The notes: a model not told the origin generated them from the letters alone. 64,000 nt of DNA from Ananas comosus (GCF_001540865.1 NC_033628.1:6349031-6413030), one strand, 5' to 3'; positions 1 to 12,230 are shown, numbered from the stretch's first letter. Made by a program: numbers and translations.

Positions 1-510
1 CACGGTTTGGGCTTGTTGGTTTCTTTGCCAGGAGCGTTATGGGCACGTGTGCCGTACGGGTCGCATGCGAAGCACGGATGTGCGGAGCATGGGCGTGCGG
101 GGTGTCGCGCGGGTCGCTGGCGTTGGAAGACAGACGAGCTTGTGGCGCACACTTGGGTGGCTGCTTTGACGTGGGTCTTTGGACTGCGCGAGCAGGCCGC
201 GCGTAGGCGGTATGGCCGTGGATGCTGTCAGGCGCATGAGGCACAATGGTGGAGAAGTGACCTAGCTTGGTGGCCAGCCTCAGTATTGGGGTTGCTCATT
301 GGGGAACTCGTGGAGTCCAACGAGGGGTTCGAATGCAGGCGATTGGTTGAGCTGTCAGTCTCGCGCAGGAGCAAGCTTGGCAAATGTTTGGATTGGTATT
401 CCGCTGTTAAGTTTGGGAGACTTGTCCGTGGTTAGGACATGGGGTAGGCTTGCCCATCTTCGAGCAGGAAGGGGGCGCCGCACGAGCTTTACGAAGAAAA
501 AAGTTTTGTC
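1..510. other. Upstream part of Tat element, no supportable gene
   Basis: Moderately GC-rich sequence with short ORFs in several frames and none resembling a known domain. It directly precedes the reverse transcriptase reading frame that becomes recognisable at about 511. By position it should be the degraded gag/protease part of the same element, or a foreign piece joined to it; no zinc knuckle or protease motif could be seen. Confidence 0.4.
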
Positions 511-1690
511 CGTGACAATAGGCTGCCTATTAAAAAAGGGTTTAAGCCTTTTAAACAATCGGCCCGTAGGTTTGAGCCGAGTATTGTACTCCAAATTAAG
601 AGTGAAATAGAAAATCTTTTGAAGGCCAGATTTATTAAAGCGGCCCGTTATGTCGATTGGTTGTCCAATATAGTTCCAGTGCGTAAAAAGAATAGCAAAC
701 TTAAAGTTTGTATCGATTTTAGGAACTTGAACATAGCTACACCTAAAGATGAATATCCAATGCCTATAGCCGATATGTTAGTAGATTCGGCTGTAATTTT
801 GTCCTTTATGGACGGACATGCTGGCTATAATCAAATTTATATTGCTGAAAGAGATGTGGCTAAAACGGCTTTCAGATGCCCTGGTTCGATCGGAACTTTT
901 GAATAGGTCGTTATGTCGTTCGGCTTAAAAATGCCGGAGGTACTTATTAGAGGGCAATGAATTTTATTTTTCATGATTTAATCGGCAAGATGTTGGAAGT
1001 ATACATCGACGATATAGTCGTAAAATCCAAGTCACAAGCTGAACATTGGATTGATTTAAAGCTCGCCTTTAAAAGAATGAGAAAATATAATTTGAAAATG
1101 AACCCTTTGAAATGCGCCTTTGGAGTCTCAGGAGCAAATTTCTTAGGATTCTTAGTGCATAAAAAAGGGATTGAAATTGATAAAAATAAGGCGAAAACAA
1201 TATTGGAATTACCGCTACCAAAAAACAAAAAAGAATTACAAAGCTTGTTGGGGAAGATCAATTATCTTCGGCGGTTCATATCCAACTTGGCCGGAAAAAT
1301 AGGGGTTTTTATCCCACTACTTCGGCTAAAAGACAAAGAAGAGTTCGTTTGGACAGAAGAGCAGTAAGGGGCGTTTGAAAATATAAAAAGATATATATCA
1401 AACCCTCCGGTATTGGTGCCTCCTAAGCCAAATCAGCCGATGAAATTATACATATCGGCTGCAAAAGGAAATTTGGAATGCTTATTGGCCCAAGAAAATG
1501 AAGAAAAAGAAGAACAAGCCATTTATTATCTAAGCCGACGTCTTTTAGATACTGAGAAATGATATTCGGCCATTGAAAAATTATGTCTGGCTTTATACTA
1601 CTCATGCACAAAATTGAGATACTATATTTTACCAACCGAAGTATCGGTAATATGTAAAACCGATCTGGTAAAATACATGTTATCAAGTCA
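511..1690 (+). pseudogene. Ty3/gypsy (Tat lineage) reverse transcriptase and start of RNase H, broken
   Basis: Reverse transcriptase of an LTR retrotransposon. Recognisable blocks in order are VCIDFRNLN (about 710), the DEYPMP block (about 750), the AKTAFRCPG block (about 860) and the catalytic YIDDIVVKS (about 1000), then the LGFLVHKKGIEIDKNK connection block. Several LRR/RNase H-like blocks follow to about 1680. Stops interrupt the frame at 904 (TAG in place of a conserved Trp codon), 948, 1365 and 1560, and the frame slips by one base near 920 and again near 1680. No functional product is possible. Block order and wording match Tat/Athila-type elements rather than chromoviruses. Confidence 0.88.
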
Positions 1691-2358
1691 GTGCTACGGG
1701 GACGAATCGGAAAAGGGGTGTTAGCATTATCCGAGTTCTCCCTTAATTATATTCCTAGAAAAGCTGTCAAAGGCCAAGCTATAGCCGATTTTTTCGCTGA
1801 TCACCCATTTGTGGAGATTAAGAAGCCGAAACAAAATTTTATCGGTTGTCAACCTTGGGTACTTTATTTTGACGGTTCAAAAACAGCTGAATCCGCAGGA
1901 GCAGGAATAGTTATACAGTCCCCTAAGGGATACATTTGCCAATTCGTGTTTGAATTAGATTTCGGCTGTTCCAACAACCAAGCCGAATACGAAGCCTTGA
2001 TAATCAGCCTTGAAATTTTGCAAGAATTGAAAGCAAAGTCAATCAAAGTCATCGGTGACTCGCAACTAGTAATCAAACAAGTTAATGGAGAATACTGATG
2101 TGAAAATCCGAATTTGCAAAACTATTTAAGGAAGATAGTAGAATTACTATGCAATTTCGGAGAAGCTGAATTTGAACATCTGGGCAGACAGAAAAATGAA
2201 TAGGCAAATGAACTAGCCCAGTCGGCTTCAGGATATAGAGAGCCGAAGTCAAAATCAATAGTAATACAAAGAAGGCTGTTACCTTCTGTTCATATACGAG
2301 AACCGATCATAGCTCCCGTAAAGGTCAAAGAGGATTGGAGAAAATCTTTAATCGAATA
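1691..2358 (+). pseudogene. Tat-type RNase H domain, broken
   Basis: Second RNase H-like domain (archaeal-type fold), a hallmark of Tat and Athila elements. It shows the acidic start WVLYFDGSKT with Gly-rich AGAGIVIQSP, then NNQAEYEALI and the GDSQLVIKQVNGEY block. In-frame stops lie at 2096 (TGA) and 2201 (TAG), after which the frame continues to read sensibly into the integrase. It would remove the RNA strand during reverse transcription. Confidence 0.85.
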
Positions 2359-2359
2359 T

Positions 2360-3580
2360 TTGGAAGATCCTAATAAAGGGGTCAACTATAATATTCAAAG
2401 GAGAGCTCTCGGCTATTGCCTGTTAGACGGACAACTTTACAAGAAAACAGCCGAAGAAAATCTATTGAAGTGCGTAGGGCTCGAAGAAGCTCTACTGGTA
2501 ATGGGAGAAACACATGAGGGAATATGTGGAACCCATTTAGCAGAAAAAAGGCTAAGATGGACGATTCGGAACTTAGAATATTATTGGCCGACTATGCATC
2601 AAGATTGCATAGAATATGCTAAGGGTTGCCAGGATTGTCAATTTCATAGCTCAATACAGAGGGTTCTTGCTTCTGAGATGTATGCCATAATTAAATCATG
2701 GCCTTTTCGAGGTTGGGCCATAGATTTAATTAGAGAAATCCAGCCGAATTCCTCGGCTGGTCATAAGTTTTTAATAGTGGCCATTGATTACTTTACTAAG
2801 TGGGTGGAAGTAAAACCTACTCGGTTGGTCACTCAGAAAGAAATTATCAATTTTGTTGAAGATCATATAATTCATCGCTTTGGGATTCCTGAGACAATTA
2901 CGACCGATTAAGGGACAATGTTCACGGGTGGACAGTTCGTTCGGTTCATCGAATCTCGGAAGATAAGGTTACTTCATTCATCTCCTTATTATGCTCAAGC
3001 GAATGGATAAGTCGAAGCAGCAAATAAAATAATTATTAATCTCATGAAACGGCATATCGGAAAGCATCCGAGGAAATGGAACGAAAAGTTTTCCAAAGTA
3101 TTATGGGCATGTCGAACTTCAGTGAAAACGGCAACAGGGATGACACCGTTCCAGTTAGTGTACAGCCATGAGGCCGTAATTCTAGCCGAGATAACAGTTC
3201 CTTCTTTAAGAATAGAAAAGCAAAAAGAACTGTCGGCTGATAAATACAGTAATTTGATGAAAGAAAAAGTAGAAGAAATATGTGACACTCGGTTGATGGC
3301 TCTGGATAATATGCAAGCATATCAGAGCCGAGTGCGCAGCGCATACAATAAGAAAGTTCGGTCTAAGGCATTTCCGGTCGGTGATTTGGTCCTTCGACTG
3401 GTTTTTTCAATCGGTCAAAAAGACCGAACGTATGGGAAATGGTCCCCAAATTGGGAAGGGCCATTTCAAGTCAGTCGAATTACAAAAGGAAATGCATATT
3501 ACTTGAAAAACAGAAATTGGTCAGAAAGTGAAAAACCAATTAATGAAAAGTATTTAAAGAAGTATTACCCATCCATGTAG
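2360..3580 (+). pseudogene. Tat-type integrase, broken
   Basis: Integrase of the same element. The HHCC zinc domain is visible as H-E-G-I-C-G-T-H with the two cysteines in GCQDCQ (about 2510-2645). The catalytic core has its first Asp in WAIDLI (about 2715), the second in ETITTD (about 2905) and the Glu in VEAANK (about 3013). In-frame TAA stops at 2909 and 3008 sit within the core. The C-terminal GDLVLR and WEGPFQVSRI blocks follow, and the frame ends at 3578-3580. There is no chromodomain, as expected for Tat. Confidence 0.9.
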
Positions 3581-3620
3581 GAGAAAAGCCAAGATCAAAG
3601 TTAGAATATTACAAGCCGAA

Positions 3621-6600
3621 TCAAGATAATAAATCTCTGAGTTTGTTCCATTCGGCTATAAGGTTGGCTTGAGCAGCTTCGGCAGCTTTTCTTCGGCGCT
3701 TCATTAAGGGATGTACTTTGTAGAGTTGAGAGAGTTCATCTCGAAGTTTTGTTCCCTTTTCTTTCGAGGATTCCAAGTGCCTTTGCAATTGAAGTTGACG
3801 CTCAGAAATATGGGCTACAGTCGATTTGGCTGCAGCCAATTCTCCTTCAAGAGTTAAAATGCGCTAATGCAGAGCCGATTCTTGATTTGCTAAGACACGA
3901 TCCTCTCGGCTCACATTGGTAATAGAAGCCGCTACCTCAGGTATAGTATTTTTAAAATGATCAACGCGGTGAAAATGTTGATCCAAAGACAAAAGCTCGG
4001 CACCCAAAGATTGTTGCCGAGCTAAAAAAGAAGAAAGTTGAGATGACAAAGTCTTTACAAAACATTTGATACCAGGAGTAATATCTGATTGATCAGCCAA
4101 ATCGAGTAAAAAAGCATATAGCCGATCAAATTATTTTGAATTTTGAGCTAAATTAGGGATACCATTACCGTATATCTTAAGACACTCATCAAACTTGCAT
4201 TGGGTGTCTAATGATACGATAATGGTCGAAGAATCATCTCCCTCATTGGAATTGGGGCTCGAAACTAGTAGAGAATGAAGAGTAGCAGATAGAGGATCTT
4301 CAGGAACAGGAGGAGAAGCTTCATGAGTCGGATAAAGAGGTACGATGCTTGTTTCTCCAGAGTCTTGCCCGGAAGGTACATTTGCTTGTTCATCCCCTAT
4401 AGTTGGCATTGGGGCAGGGGCAGAGAGAGGTGATACAGCCTCACTTGATAATGGCGTCGTGCTCGCCTTTTCAAAAGACTTTTTCTTTTTCTCTACCCCT
4501 CGCTTCTTTTCAAGACGAGCTTCCCTGCGAAGTTGTCTTTCTATCTGCGTCTTCGAAGAATGAATAAAAGGGACTCTTTCAGGAGAAGACTGTGGGTTAA
4601 AAGAAAATGATAAATAGATGAAGAAATAGGAAAAATTGGTTACAGACACCTAACTTGGCTTACCCGGATCTCAATCGGTTCGGTTGGAATAGGGCTTTGT
4701 TCAGTGGCCGAGGAAAGTATGTTAGTTTCTTCTGATGGAACACCAGCCGGAGGCATATCTTCGGCTCTTATTTCTGGGATTGAAGCCGAAGGTGTATCTT
4801 CGGCTCTGTCCTTTAAAATGTCAGCCGAATGAGCATCTTCGGCTTGTCGAAATTGCCGTTTGGCAACTGATTTACGCCGTTTTGAAGACGGCGGAGGAGT
4901 AGTTTGTACAGTTTCAATCGGTCTTTTGTCTGAAGGTAGGACCGATGAAGAAGTGGGAATAGACTGCCGATGAAAGTGAAAGAAAAGTAAGTATTACAAA
5001 CATCAAAATAGGAAGAATGAAGAGAAGAATAGGAGACATGACAGAGGAAGGAGGCGAAGATTCAGCAGCCTCTTCCGATTTCTCTTCTGATATGTATGGG
5101 TCAGCAGGGCCTTCCGATTGGGTTTTGCTTGGAAAGGGGGCTACAAATGAAAAATAGATAAGCAGCAGTAGCTATGAGCAGGAAATCAACCTTAAATGAG
5201 ATAACATACCGAGTGGGTGACGGGTCTTGCGGTGTGCATGCAAAATAATGGGAGGAATGGTGTTCTTGAGAAAGATATCCCAATTAACAGTATAGCGGAA
5301 GCCTAATACTCCGGTATAATTCAGCTTGAAGCTGGTCAATTTGAAAAATCGCCGAAGACAATTTTCCATGGTTGAAATCCGATCGGCGTTGGCTATACTC
5401 TTGGTAGATGGGCGATAAACGGCAGTATTAGCCATGAAGAGTTTGGCCGGAGCAGGGATTGCCTGTGTAAATCCAAATTGGCGCGCCACAAACTGTGAAG
5501 AGTAAACCTCGGTGCTGGGCAACAACTTCGAGCGCGATTTCAAGCCATTATGCAAATCCTGAGGGGCCAAAAAAGAATACAAAACATCAAGATTCTCGCC
5601 GGCACAAGAAGAAGCGAGCTCACCTTGAAGAGATTCATACCTGGCTAAAAACCAAGAGGGACCAGTGACTCTGTCAGCCAAAGGAGACCAATAAATAAGA
5701 AGGTGAGGACTCGAATCATAAAAAACGAAAAATAAGTGGGAAAATCAAGAGGTGTCCAGATATCAACGGCTGAGGGCAGCCGAGAGCAAGCCCATAGGAG
5801 TCAAAATGGGCAGCCGAATCCATATCTAAAGGTTCTCGGCACAACTTACGAAAATAAATTTGCAAGAGCATTTGCAAAAACCAAAAAACGCCACAACTCG
5901 AGCTATGGTTACACCATCTCTAGAGGGTAACGGCTTAATGAAATCAAAAATTTTTCTGTAAACAAAAGCAAGGAAATAGGGCCCCAAGGCCAATTTATCG
6001 CCGTTAGATAAACCAACGGCGATTGGAACAAAATTCCGATTGATTTTCTGCGAACGAGTGCAGAAAAGATTATGACATAGCCAGTACAGGAGGAACGTCG
6101 TATATTCCTTCTTGGTGACCGGAGCAGGGGATTCACCTGCAAACTTACGAAAAAATTTAGAGTAGGCCAAATCATTGAGATCGAGATGGGCCTCAAAATC
6201 AGATACACCATCAGGATTATAGGCCATGGAGAGGGTAACGCCATGAGGGCGTAAACCAACAATGGCGGCTACATCAAAAAGAGTTGGGGTAAGAGGGCCT
6301 CCTCTGAAAAGAAAAATGTTGGAGACAGGGGACAAAAGGTTATCGGCTATAGGGGGTTTCCGCGATAACTGGATAGCTTCATAAATCCCAATCTCTTTCC
6401 AAAAATCGCAATAAGCATATTTGACTCGATCTAACCAAGATAGATATGTATCTGAGGTGCTTGGCTAGGTCCTAAGACTCCTTCCTGTCGAGGCCGAGGG
6501 GTACCAGGAATGAAGATGAATGGAGTCAGCCATTAATGAAAGACCGTCACTGAAGAAAGGAAAATCCTCAGGAGTTGGATCTTGGGTAAAAGAAGGTCCC

Positions 6601-6692
6601 AAGATCAATCTAGTAGGGTCTAAGGGAAGATACGGTTTGAGCAAGGTGTAATCCAATGAAGGGCGAGTAGGTAATGGCGGAAGTGGCGCCAT
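3621..6692 (-). pseudogene. Antisense four-exon ORF with plant mobile domain inside Tat element
   Basis: A second coding unit of the retrotransposon, convergent with pol (41 bp between the two ends). I read it as exons 6692-5210, 5140-5043, 4963-4664 and 4589-3621. They are separated by GT-AG introns of 69, 79 and 74 bp, and the exon phases join into one frame of about 950 codons. Residues about 60-330 resemble the plant mobile domain (aminotransferase-like/MAIN-like), for example the blocks around FDVAAIVGLRPHG and LLYWLCHNLF. A polar, Pro/Ser/Glu-rich middle with a basic SSKRRKS patch and a coiled-coil-like Gln/Leu/Glu-rich C-terminus follow. In-frame stops at 6465, 5826, 5763, 5745, 4131 and 3864 disable it; I found no frameshift. 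Antisense ORFs of this type are known in Tat elements; their function is unproven. Confidence 0.75.
5141..5209 (-). other. Predicted intron 1 of the antisense ORF (69 bp)
   Basis: On the - strand the coding frame reaches a GTATGT donor at 5209 and resumes after a TTTGTAG acceptor at 5141. Exon 1 leaves one base and exon 2 supplies two, so the frame is kept. Two further introns at 4964-5042 (79 bp) and 4590-4663 (74 bp, GTAAGC donor, CCCACAG acceptor) also keep the frame. Confidence 0.6.
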
Positions 6693-7021
6693 CACTCGAA
6701 ACAAGAAAAAAAAAACACAGAAACATAAAGTAAAGGAAGACGAAAGGAAGACTGTCGAAAAAGGCAAAGAAGAAATGAAAAGGTTTCGACAAAAAAGACG
6801 AAGGAGAAATGAAAAGATTTCGTCGGAAAAGAAGAAGAAGAAACGAAAAGGTAGAAAAGACAAAAAAAATGCGAAGCTTGGGGAAGAAGAAAAGCTGTCG
6901 TATCGAACCATCGCAGCGAAGCGAGTTCCGAGGTCGGCTATGATGATGAATAGACGGTGGCAATTAAGAAAACATAATTAATGCCGCATATAAGACAAAA
7001 ATCGAGAACGAATCAAGGCCG

Positions 7022-7036
7022 TAAAGAAAAAAAAAA
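7022..7036 (+). other. Polypurine tract of the Tat element
   Basis: Purine-only run with many A's placed just before a TG dinucleotide at 7037. It would prime plus-strand DNA synthesis. Its position marks the start of the 3' LTR. Confidence 0.6.
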
Positions 7037-7985
7037 TGAACAGCCAAAATCGAGTCACTAGGTCTTGCATTACGCAGAAGATTTGAAATTGATTGGATCG
7101 AAAAGTATGCCTTGGATCACGCCCTTTTTGAAGCAGTGGCCGGATTTTGAACCAAGAGATTCAAATAAAACCATGCCAAAAGGTGAAACACGCCTTGGAA
7201 AATGCCAGCTACCGAAGAGTCGCTTCGAAAGCTGCTGAGAGGGCAATTGTTGAGCCAATTCGGCGCGAGCAGCTTGCACGCCGGGTCCATACCAGTACAA
7301 CAGTTTCAGCGGTGCACCGAGAGTACATTAGGGGCACCAGAAGGAACACGAACCGCACCAAAATCGAGGGAGTTATAGCAACCGCAAACAATTACAGACG
7401 GTTCTGATCGGCCGAAGGTGGTCCAAAATAACAGGAGATAATGGCTGATCGTGCAAGGGCTATAACCAACTCAGGGGCGACTCTATAAATAGGTTGATAA
7501 TACCCTAAAAAAGGGTCTTTTTCCCCTGCGAACAAAAGACCACCCTTATTTTACCGCATCTTTCTTTCCTGCATTTACCGCTTTTTCTAGGAGTAGCTTG
7601 GTAACTTAGAATCCTGGAGTCTGTCTGCCCCCTGGGCATCACTCTGTTGTAGACTAAAACCCCTCTTCCTGTACTTTCTACTGGTTCATTCAATAGAAAG
7701 TCATTTTCGGCTCTTCGGGCCGGTCAGATCTTGTGCTGTGTTAGCCGTTCGGCTCATCTCCCGGTCGAGTTTCCGGCCTCCCCCGTACATTCGGCTCATC
7801 CGGCCGAACCAAAGAGAGAATAGAGCTTTCGGACCCGGCTGATTGGATCCCTCATCAGCCGAATTGCTTGTTCAGTCAAAGGGCGCACACTTCGAGGGTC
7901 ATCTTTCGGAGCCGTTTCAACTCCGACGCGCTTCCCGAGGAAGATCTTTGACTGAGTCAAGGGTCGGGATGATCGACACCCAACA
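7037..7985 (+). repeat. 3' LTR of the Tat element
   Basis: Starts with TG immediately after the polypurine tract. A TATA box (TATAAATA, 7484-7491) would drive the element. The right end is only approximate: sequence resembling a chromovirus LTR begins near 7990, so the LTR probably stops at a CA near 7982-7985. The 5' LTR is outside the window, so the pair cannot be compared. Confidence 0.55.
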
Positions 7986-7989
7986 GCAA

Positions 7990-9525
7990 CCATACGAGGT
8001 GGGTGGTGTTTTTCGAAATCCTTAAATTTTCTTTTATGTCTAATGTGTCATTATTGAGCATATGTGAGTATAGCTTCTTCATGCATTGTAGGGTGTGTTA
8101 AGCAAATGTTGGTTGAATCTTTTTAATGCTAGTGTATATGAAATGTTGTGAATTGTTGAGAACATGTAAAAACCCTATGTATGCATGAGCGATGACAAGA
8201 ACCTAGATGTGGCAAGAATCTGATGACATTAGAGACACAATGACATTATGACATAAATGGTTGAATGGCATTAAACGGGTCATGAATACTAGTGATGCAA
8301 ATGTGGCATTAGTGAATGCATTGAATGCTAGAGGTGAACACCTAATGTGTGGCATTAAAGAGTCAAGAATCCTAGTGTACAAATGTGGCACTAATGAGTA
8401 TTGAATGGTAGAAATAACACTTAATGTGGCATTAATGAGGACCATAAACACATGAGGATGAGTTAAAGAGCACTTAGTGTGTGTGACACAATAAAAGTTA
8501 AAGAATGCAAGTAAAGTGAGATAGTTGACATTATGACATAACATCCTTATAGTTAAGGGTCATATAAGCATTACATCCTTATAGTTAAGGAATGGATTGA
8601 ACTTGGCATCCTTATAGTTAAGAATTGGATCATACTCACCTATAAGTCTTAGCTTGAGGGTGGTAACTCCACCTCAAGCGATGAGCTCCGGAGTAGTCAT
8701 CACTGGGTTGGAGTCTTCCCAGAGTATGGTCCCGTCAGGTTGTAGGTGTCTCCCCGACAGTAGGGATTTGAGTTGGTGAGTTGCTTTGGGCGAAACCTAC
8801 GGGTTAGCCATGAGGATTGAGAATTGAAAAATAGATCTTGCATTCATCATGAGCATTCTATTTGAGCATCTTTATGATTATATCTTGTTTAGGCATATTA
8901 GCTGCATTTGTATAGTTTGGTTACTATCTATCTATTTATTCTTCTATTATGCCTGATTTAGACCTGATGGGAAAGTCGACGAGGTCGGCGGCCGAACCTA
9001 CTAGAAACTTTGTTGTAGTTCTCACCCCACTATTTTCCACAGAGCCGAGACCGAATGAGTCGGCTGACGATCGTGGCAAGGGTATCGCGCCATAGATAGT
9101 GACCACCCGAGATGGTTCTATGCATGTTTAGTTTCATACCCCGCGTATCATCTTTTGTATTTGATGATGTTAATATGATGAATGATGCAAATTTATAAAC
9201 CAAGTTTAAATGTAATGTTGAGAGTTCATGTTATATTTTGGAGACTTGATGTATAGAGAGAAGAAATGATGAAAAGAATGTAAAAATTGAAAATTGAATG
9301 CATGTCTGTGGTTAAAAGTTAATCATATTACTTGTATGTTGTTAAGTTTAGAATCTTTCACTTTTGGCTATTGCTTGCCCTCGTGCAAGCCGTGTGTATT
9401 ATGTTTCCGCATGTGCAATCTACATACTCGATTTGTACTTGTGTTGAGCCTTGGACAGACACCGGAGATGCTGTCCGTTTGGCGTCTGTTCGACATGCCC
9501 GAACCGACCAAATGGGCCGGGAGAG
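7990..9525 (+). repeat. Chromovirus LTR tail, plus orientation, truncated
   Basis: Matches in order the right half of the LTR piece ending at 27681: a GAGGTGGGTGGTG block near 7998, the GTCGACGAGGTCGGCGGCCGAACC block near 8975, TGTTGAGCCTTGG near 9443 and the CTGTCCG...CCGACCAAATGGGCC end near 9510. The terminal CGTGACA seen in the relative is missing, so it breaks off at about 9525. It includes three copies of CATCCTTATAGTTAAG (8541-8625). Confidence 0.55.
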
Positions 9526-10091
9526 AGTGTGCTATCCCCTCTATACCCCTCACTTATGTCACTTTTGCATAAAAGCCCCTCAACTTTCCTTCCCTCAAAC
9601 CAGTCTGCTTGGGCAGATTTCGTGCACGGGGACCGGTCTACGGGAGGACCGATCCCCGAGAGCAGTCCATGCGGGCAGAGAGCCCTCTGCGAGCTTCTAC
9701 GCGTACAGGGACCGGTCCCTCCTTCCAGAGGCCGGTCCCCGAGAGCAATGCTCTCGCAGGACACTTACCGGAACCGGTCTGCCCCCAAGGGTCCGGTCCC
9801 CCAGAGACCGGTCCGCCCTCCAGAGACTGGTCCCCGAGAGCAACAATGGTGCGCAGAGGGTTTTCCCCGCGCACCAAGCTTACGGCAACCGGTCCCTCAT
9901 ACAAGGGACCGATCCCCGAAAGCTGAATCTGCCAAATGCAGATTTTTGCACTATTAGCTCTCGTGGACTCCAACTCCAATGCACTTTTGGTGCTTTAGAC
10001 ATCTTCGGCTTTTCCAAAGCATACGCACTCGACAACTAGTCGATTCTGGATGAAGTCCAACTCTCGGATTTCGAGAATTCACTTCCTTACA
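9526..10091 (-). repeat. Start of a minus-strand chromovirus 3' LTR with ACCGGTC repeats
   Basis: On the - strand a polypurine tract (about 10092-10106, AGGAGGGGAGGA) is followed by TGTAAGG at 10091, the expected start of the 3' LTR of the chromovirus at 10.16-14.03 kb. The stretch 9620-9925 holds several copies of a GACCGATC/GACCGGTC unit followed by CCCGAGAGCA. The rest of the LTR is missing, replaced at about 9525 by the oppositely oriented LTR tail. Confidence 0.5.
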
Positions 10092-10162
10092 TCCTCCCCT
10101 CCTAAAAAGGAGTTTCGTCCTCGAAACTAACTAAATCTTCAACTTTTACTCAAATTCATACC

Positions 10163-12230
10163 TCAATCCTCGAACAGGTGAGGATGATGCTTCCTCATCA
10201 AATCCTCGAGTTCCCAGGTGGCCTCACGATCATCATGATTGCTCCACCGAATCTTAACGTAGGGAATTTCGTGGTTTCTAAGTTTTCGCACTTCTCGAGC
10301 GATGATCATCACCAGAAACTCCTCATAGCTCAAGTCTTCTTGAAGTTCCGGCGGGTCATATAGCATTGCATGCTCGGGGTCATGAAGGTACTTGCAGAGG
10401 TTGGAGACATGGAACACGTTGTGAACGTCCGCAAGCTTTGGCGGCAAAGCAAGCCTATAAGCTACCGTAGCAATTCGTTCCAATATCTCATACGGTCCAA
10501 TGTATCAAGGACTTAGCTTTTCTTGTACTCCTCGCTTCACACCCCGCATCGGTGAAACCGTCAGGAACACGTGGTCGCCCACTGCAAACTCTATGTCTCG
10601 ACGGTGCCTATCCGCGTAGCTTTTCTGCCTCGATTGCGCCGTGAGCAATCTCTTGCGAGCAAGGCGGACTTTCTCTTCAGCTTCCCATAGCACATTAGGG
10701 TCGAACTCTGCACGTTCACCCACATCACCCCAGTGTATAGGAGATCGACACTTCCGTCCATAAAGAGCCTCGAATGGTGCCATCTCCATACTAGCATGGT
10801 AACTATTGTTGTAGGCGAACTCAGCCATCGGCAGATGATCACACCAACTTTCTTTATAGTCTATGACACACGCTCGCAACATATCCTCCAGAGTTTGAAT
10901 GGTCCTCTCCGTTTGTCCATCTGTCTGAGAATGGAATGTGGTGCTGAAATCGAGCCGTGTGCCAAGGGCTTCTTGCAGGCTTTTCCAGAAAGTGCGAAGT
11001 GAACCGGGGGTCGCGATCCGACACGATCGACTTCGGCACCCCATGCAGTCTCACTACCTCTTCAAGATACACCTGCGCAAATTTGTCACCTGCCCAAGTA
11101 GTGTGAATCGGCAAAAAATGGGCCGACTTTGTCAGTCGATCCACGATCACCGAAATTGCATCGTGGCCGCCTGTCGAACGAGGCAAGCCGACCACGAAGT
11201 CCATCGATATATCCTCCCATTTCCAAACGGGAATCGGTAGGCTTTGAAGCTTACCTGCTGAAAATCGGCGCTTCGCTTTTACTTGTTGGCATACTAAACA
11301 TCTCGCCACGAAGCGTCCAACATCACCCTTCATTCCAGGCCACCAATAGTGCATTTTCAATCCTTGATATATCTTGGTGCCGCCCGGGTGATCACAATAA
11401 GGCAACCAATGTGCCTCTTGCAAGATTAGCTCTCGGATCTCCTTATTATTCGACACACACCATCGATTTCGGAATCGAAGAGCACCATCGGCGTCTACCA
11501 TGAAATCGCCACCACGACCCTTCTCGATGTCGCGCCGCACTTTTTGGAGTTCCGGGTCCGCGGGTTGCAGATTCTTGATTCTCTCCAACAAGGTCGGTTG
11601 GACAACGAGCGCCATCAACTGAGCCGGAATCTCGGGAGCAACCACCTCCAAGTTCATTCGCTCCATATCCAGCCATAGGGGTGTTTGATTTGTAACCCAC
11701 ATAGCGAGGTTCTTCGCTGACTTTCTGCTGAGTGCATCCGCGACTACATTCGCTTTCCCCGGGTGGTAAAGGATATCAACATCATAGTCCTTTAGTAGTT
11801 CTAACCACCGCCGCTGACGTAAGTTGAGCTCTTTCTGTGTGAACAGATATTTCAGACTCTTGTGGTCGGTGTAGATCTCGCAATGGGCACCGTACAGATA
11901 GTGCCTCCACAGTTTCAAAGCAAAGATCACCGCTGCTAGCTCTAATTCATGGATGGGGTAGTTCTTCTCATAGCTCTTTAGCTGACGGGATGCATAGGCA
12001 ATTACTTTTCCACCCTGCATCAAGACACACCCCAGTCCCAAATAGGAAGCGTCGCCGTAGACCACAAAGTCTTCGCCCTGCACCAGTAGAGCGAGCACCG
12101 GAGTCGAAGTTAATCTTTCCTTCAACTCTTTGAAACTCCGGTCGCACTCCTCGCTCCAAACAAACTTGGTGCCTCTCTAGGTCAAATGGGTAAGTGAAAT
12201 CACTATCTTTGAAAAGCCTTCCACGAACCG
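10163..12230 (-). pseudogene. Chromovirus RNase H, integrase and chromodomain, broken
   Basis: Reads right to left. RNase H starts with [14 protein letters not shown] (about 12060). The HHCC zinc domain follows with H-W-L-P-Y-C-D-H and [10 protein letters not shown]. The integrase core has Asp residues in [11 protein letters not shown] and [10 protein letters not shown], and the Glu lies after [10 protein letters not shown]. The GDHVFL block and a C-terminal chromodomain (VPYVKIRWSNHDDREATWE, about 10165-10250) end it. The frame slips at about 11003, and stops lie at 10505 (TGA) and near 12177. The chromodomain and motif wording point to a Tekay/Del-type chromovirus. Confidence 0.9.

Noticed and set aside
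9620..9925. Regular repeats with spacers that could suggest a CRISPR array
   Set aside because: Units are degenerate, spacing varies, and the context is a plant LTR with no cas genes.
9332..10039. Overlapping long ORFs in several frames, up to 235 aa
   Set aside because: They lie in the GC-rich repeat part of an LTR, occur in most frames at once and contain only repeat-derived Pro/Arg/Gly peptides.
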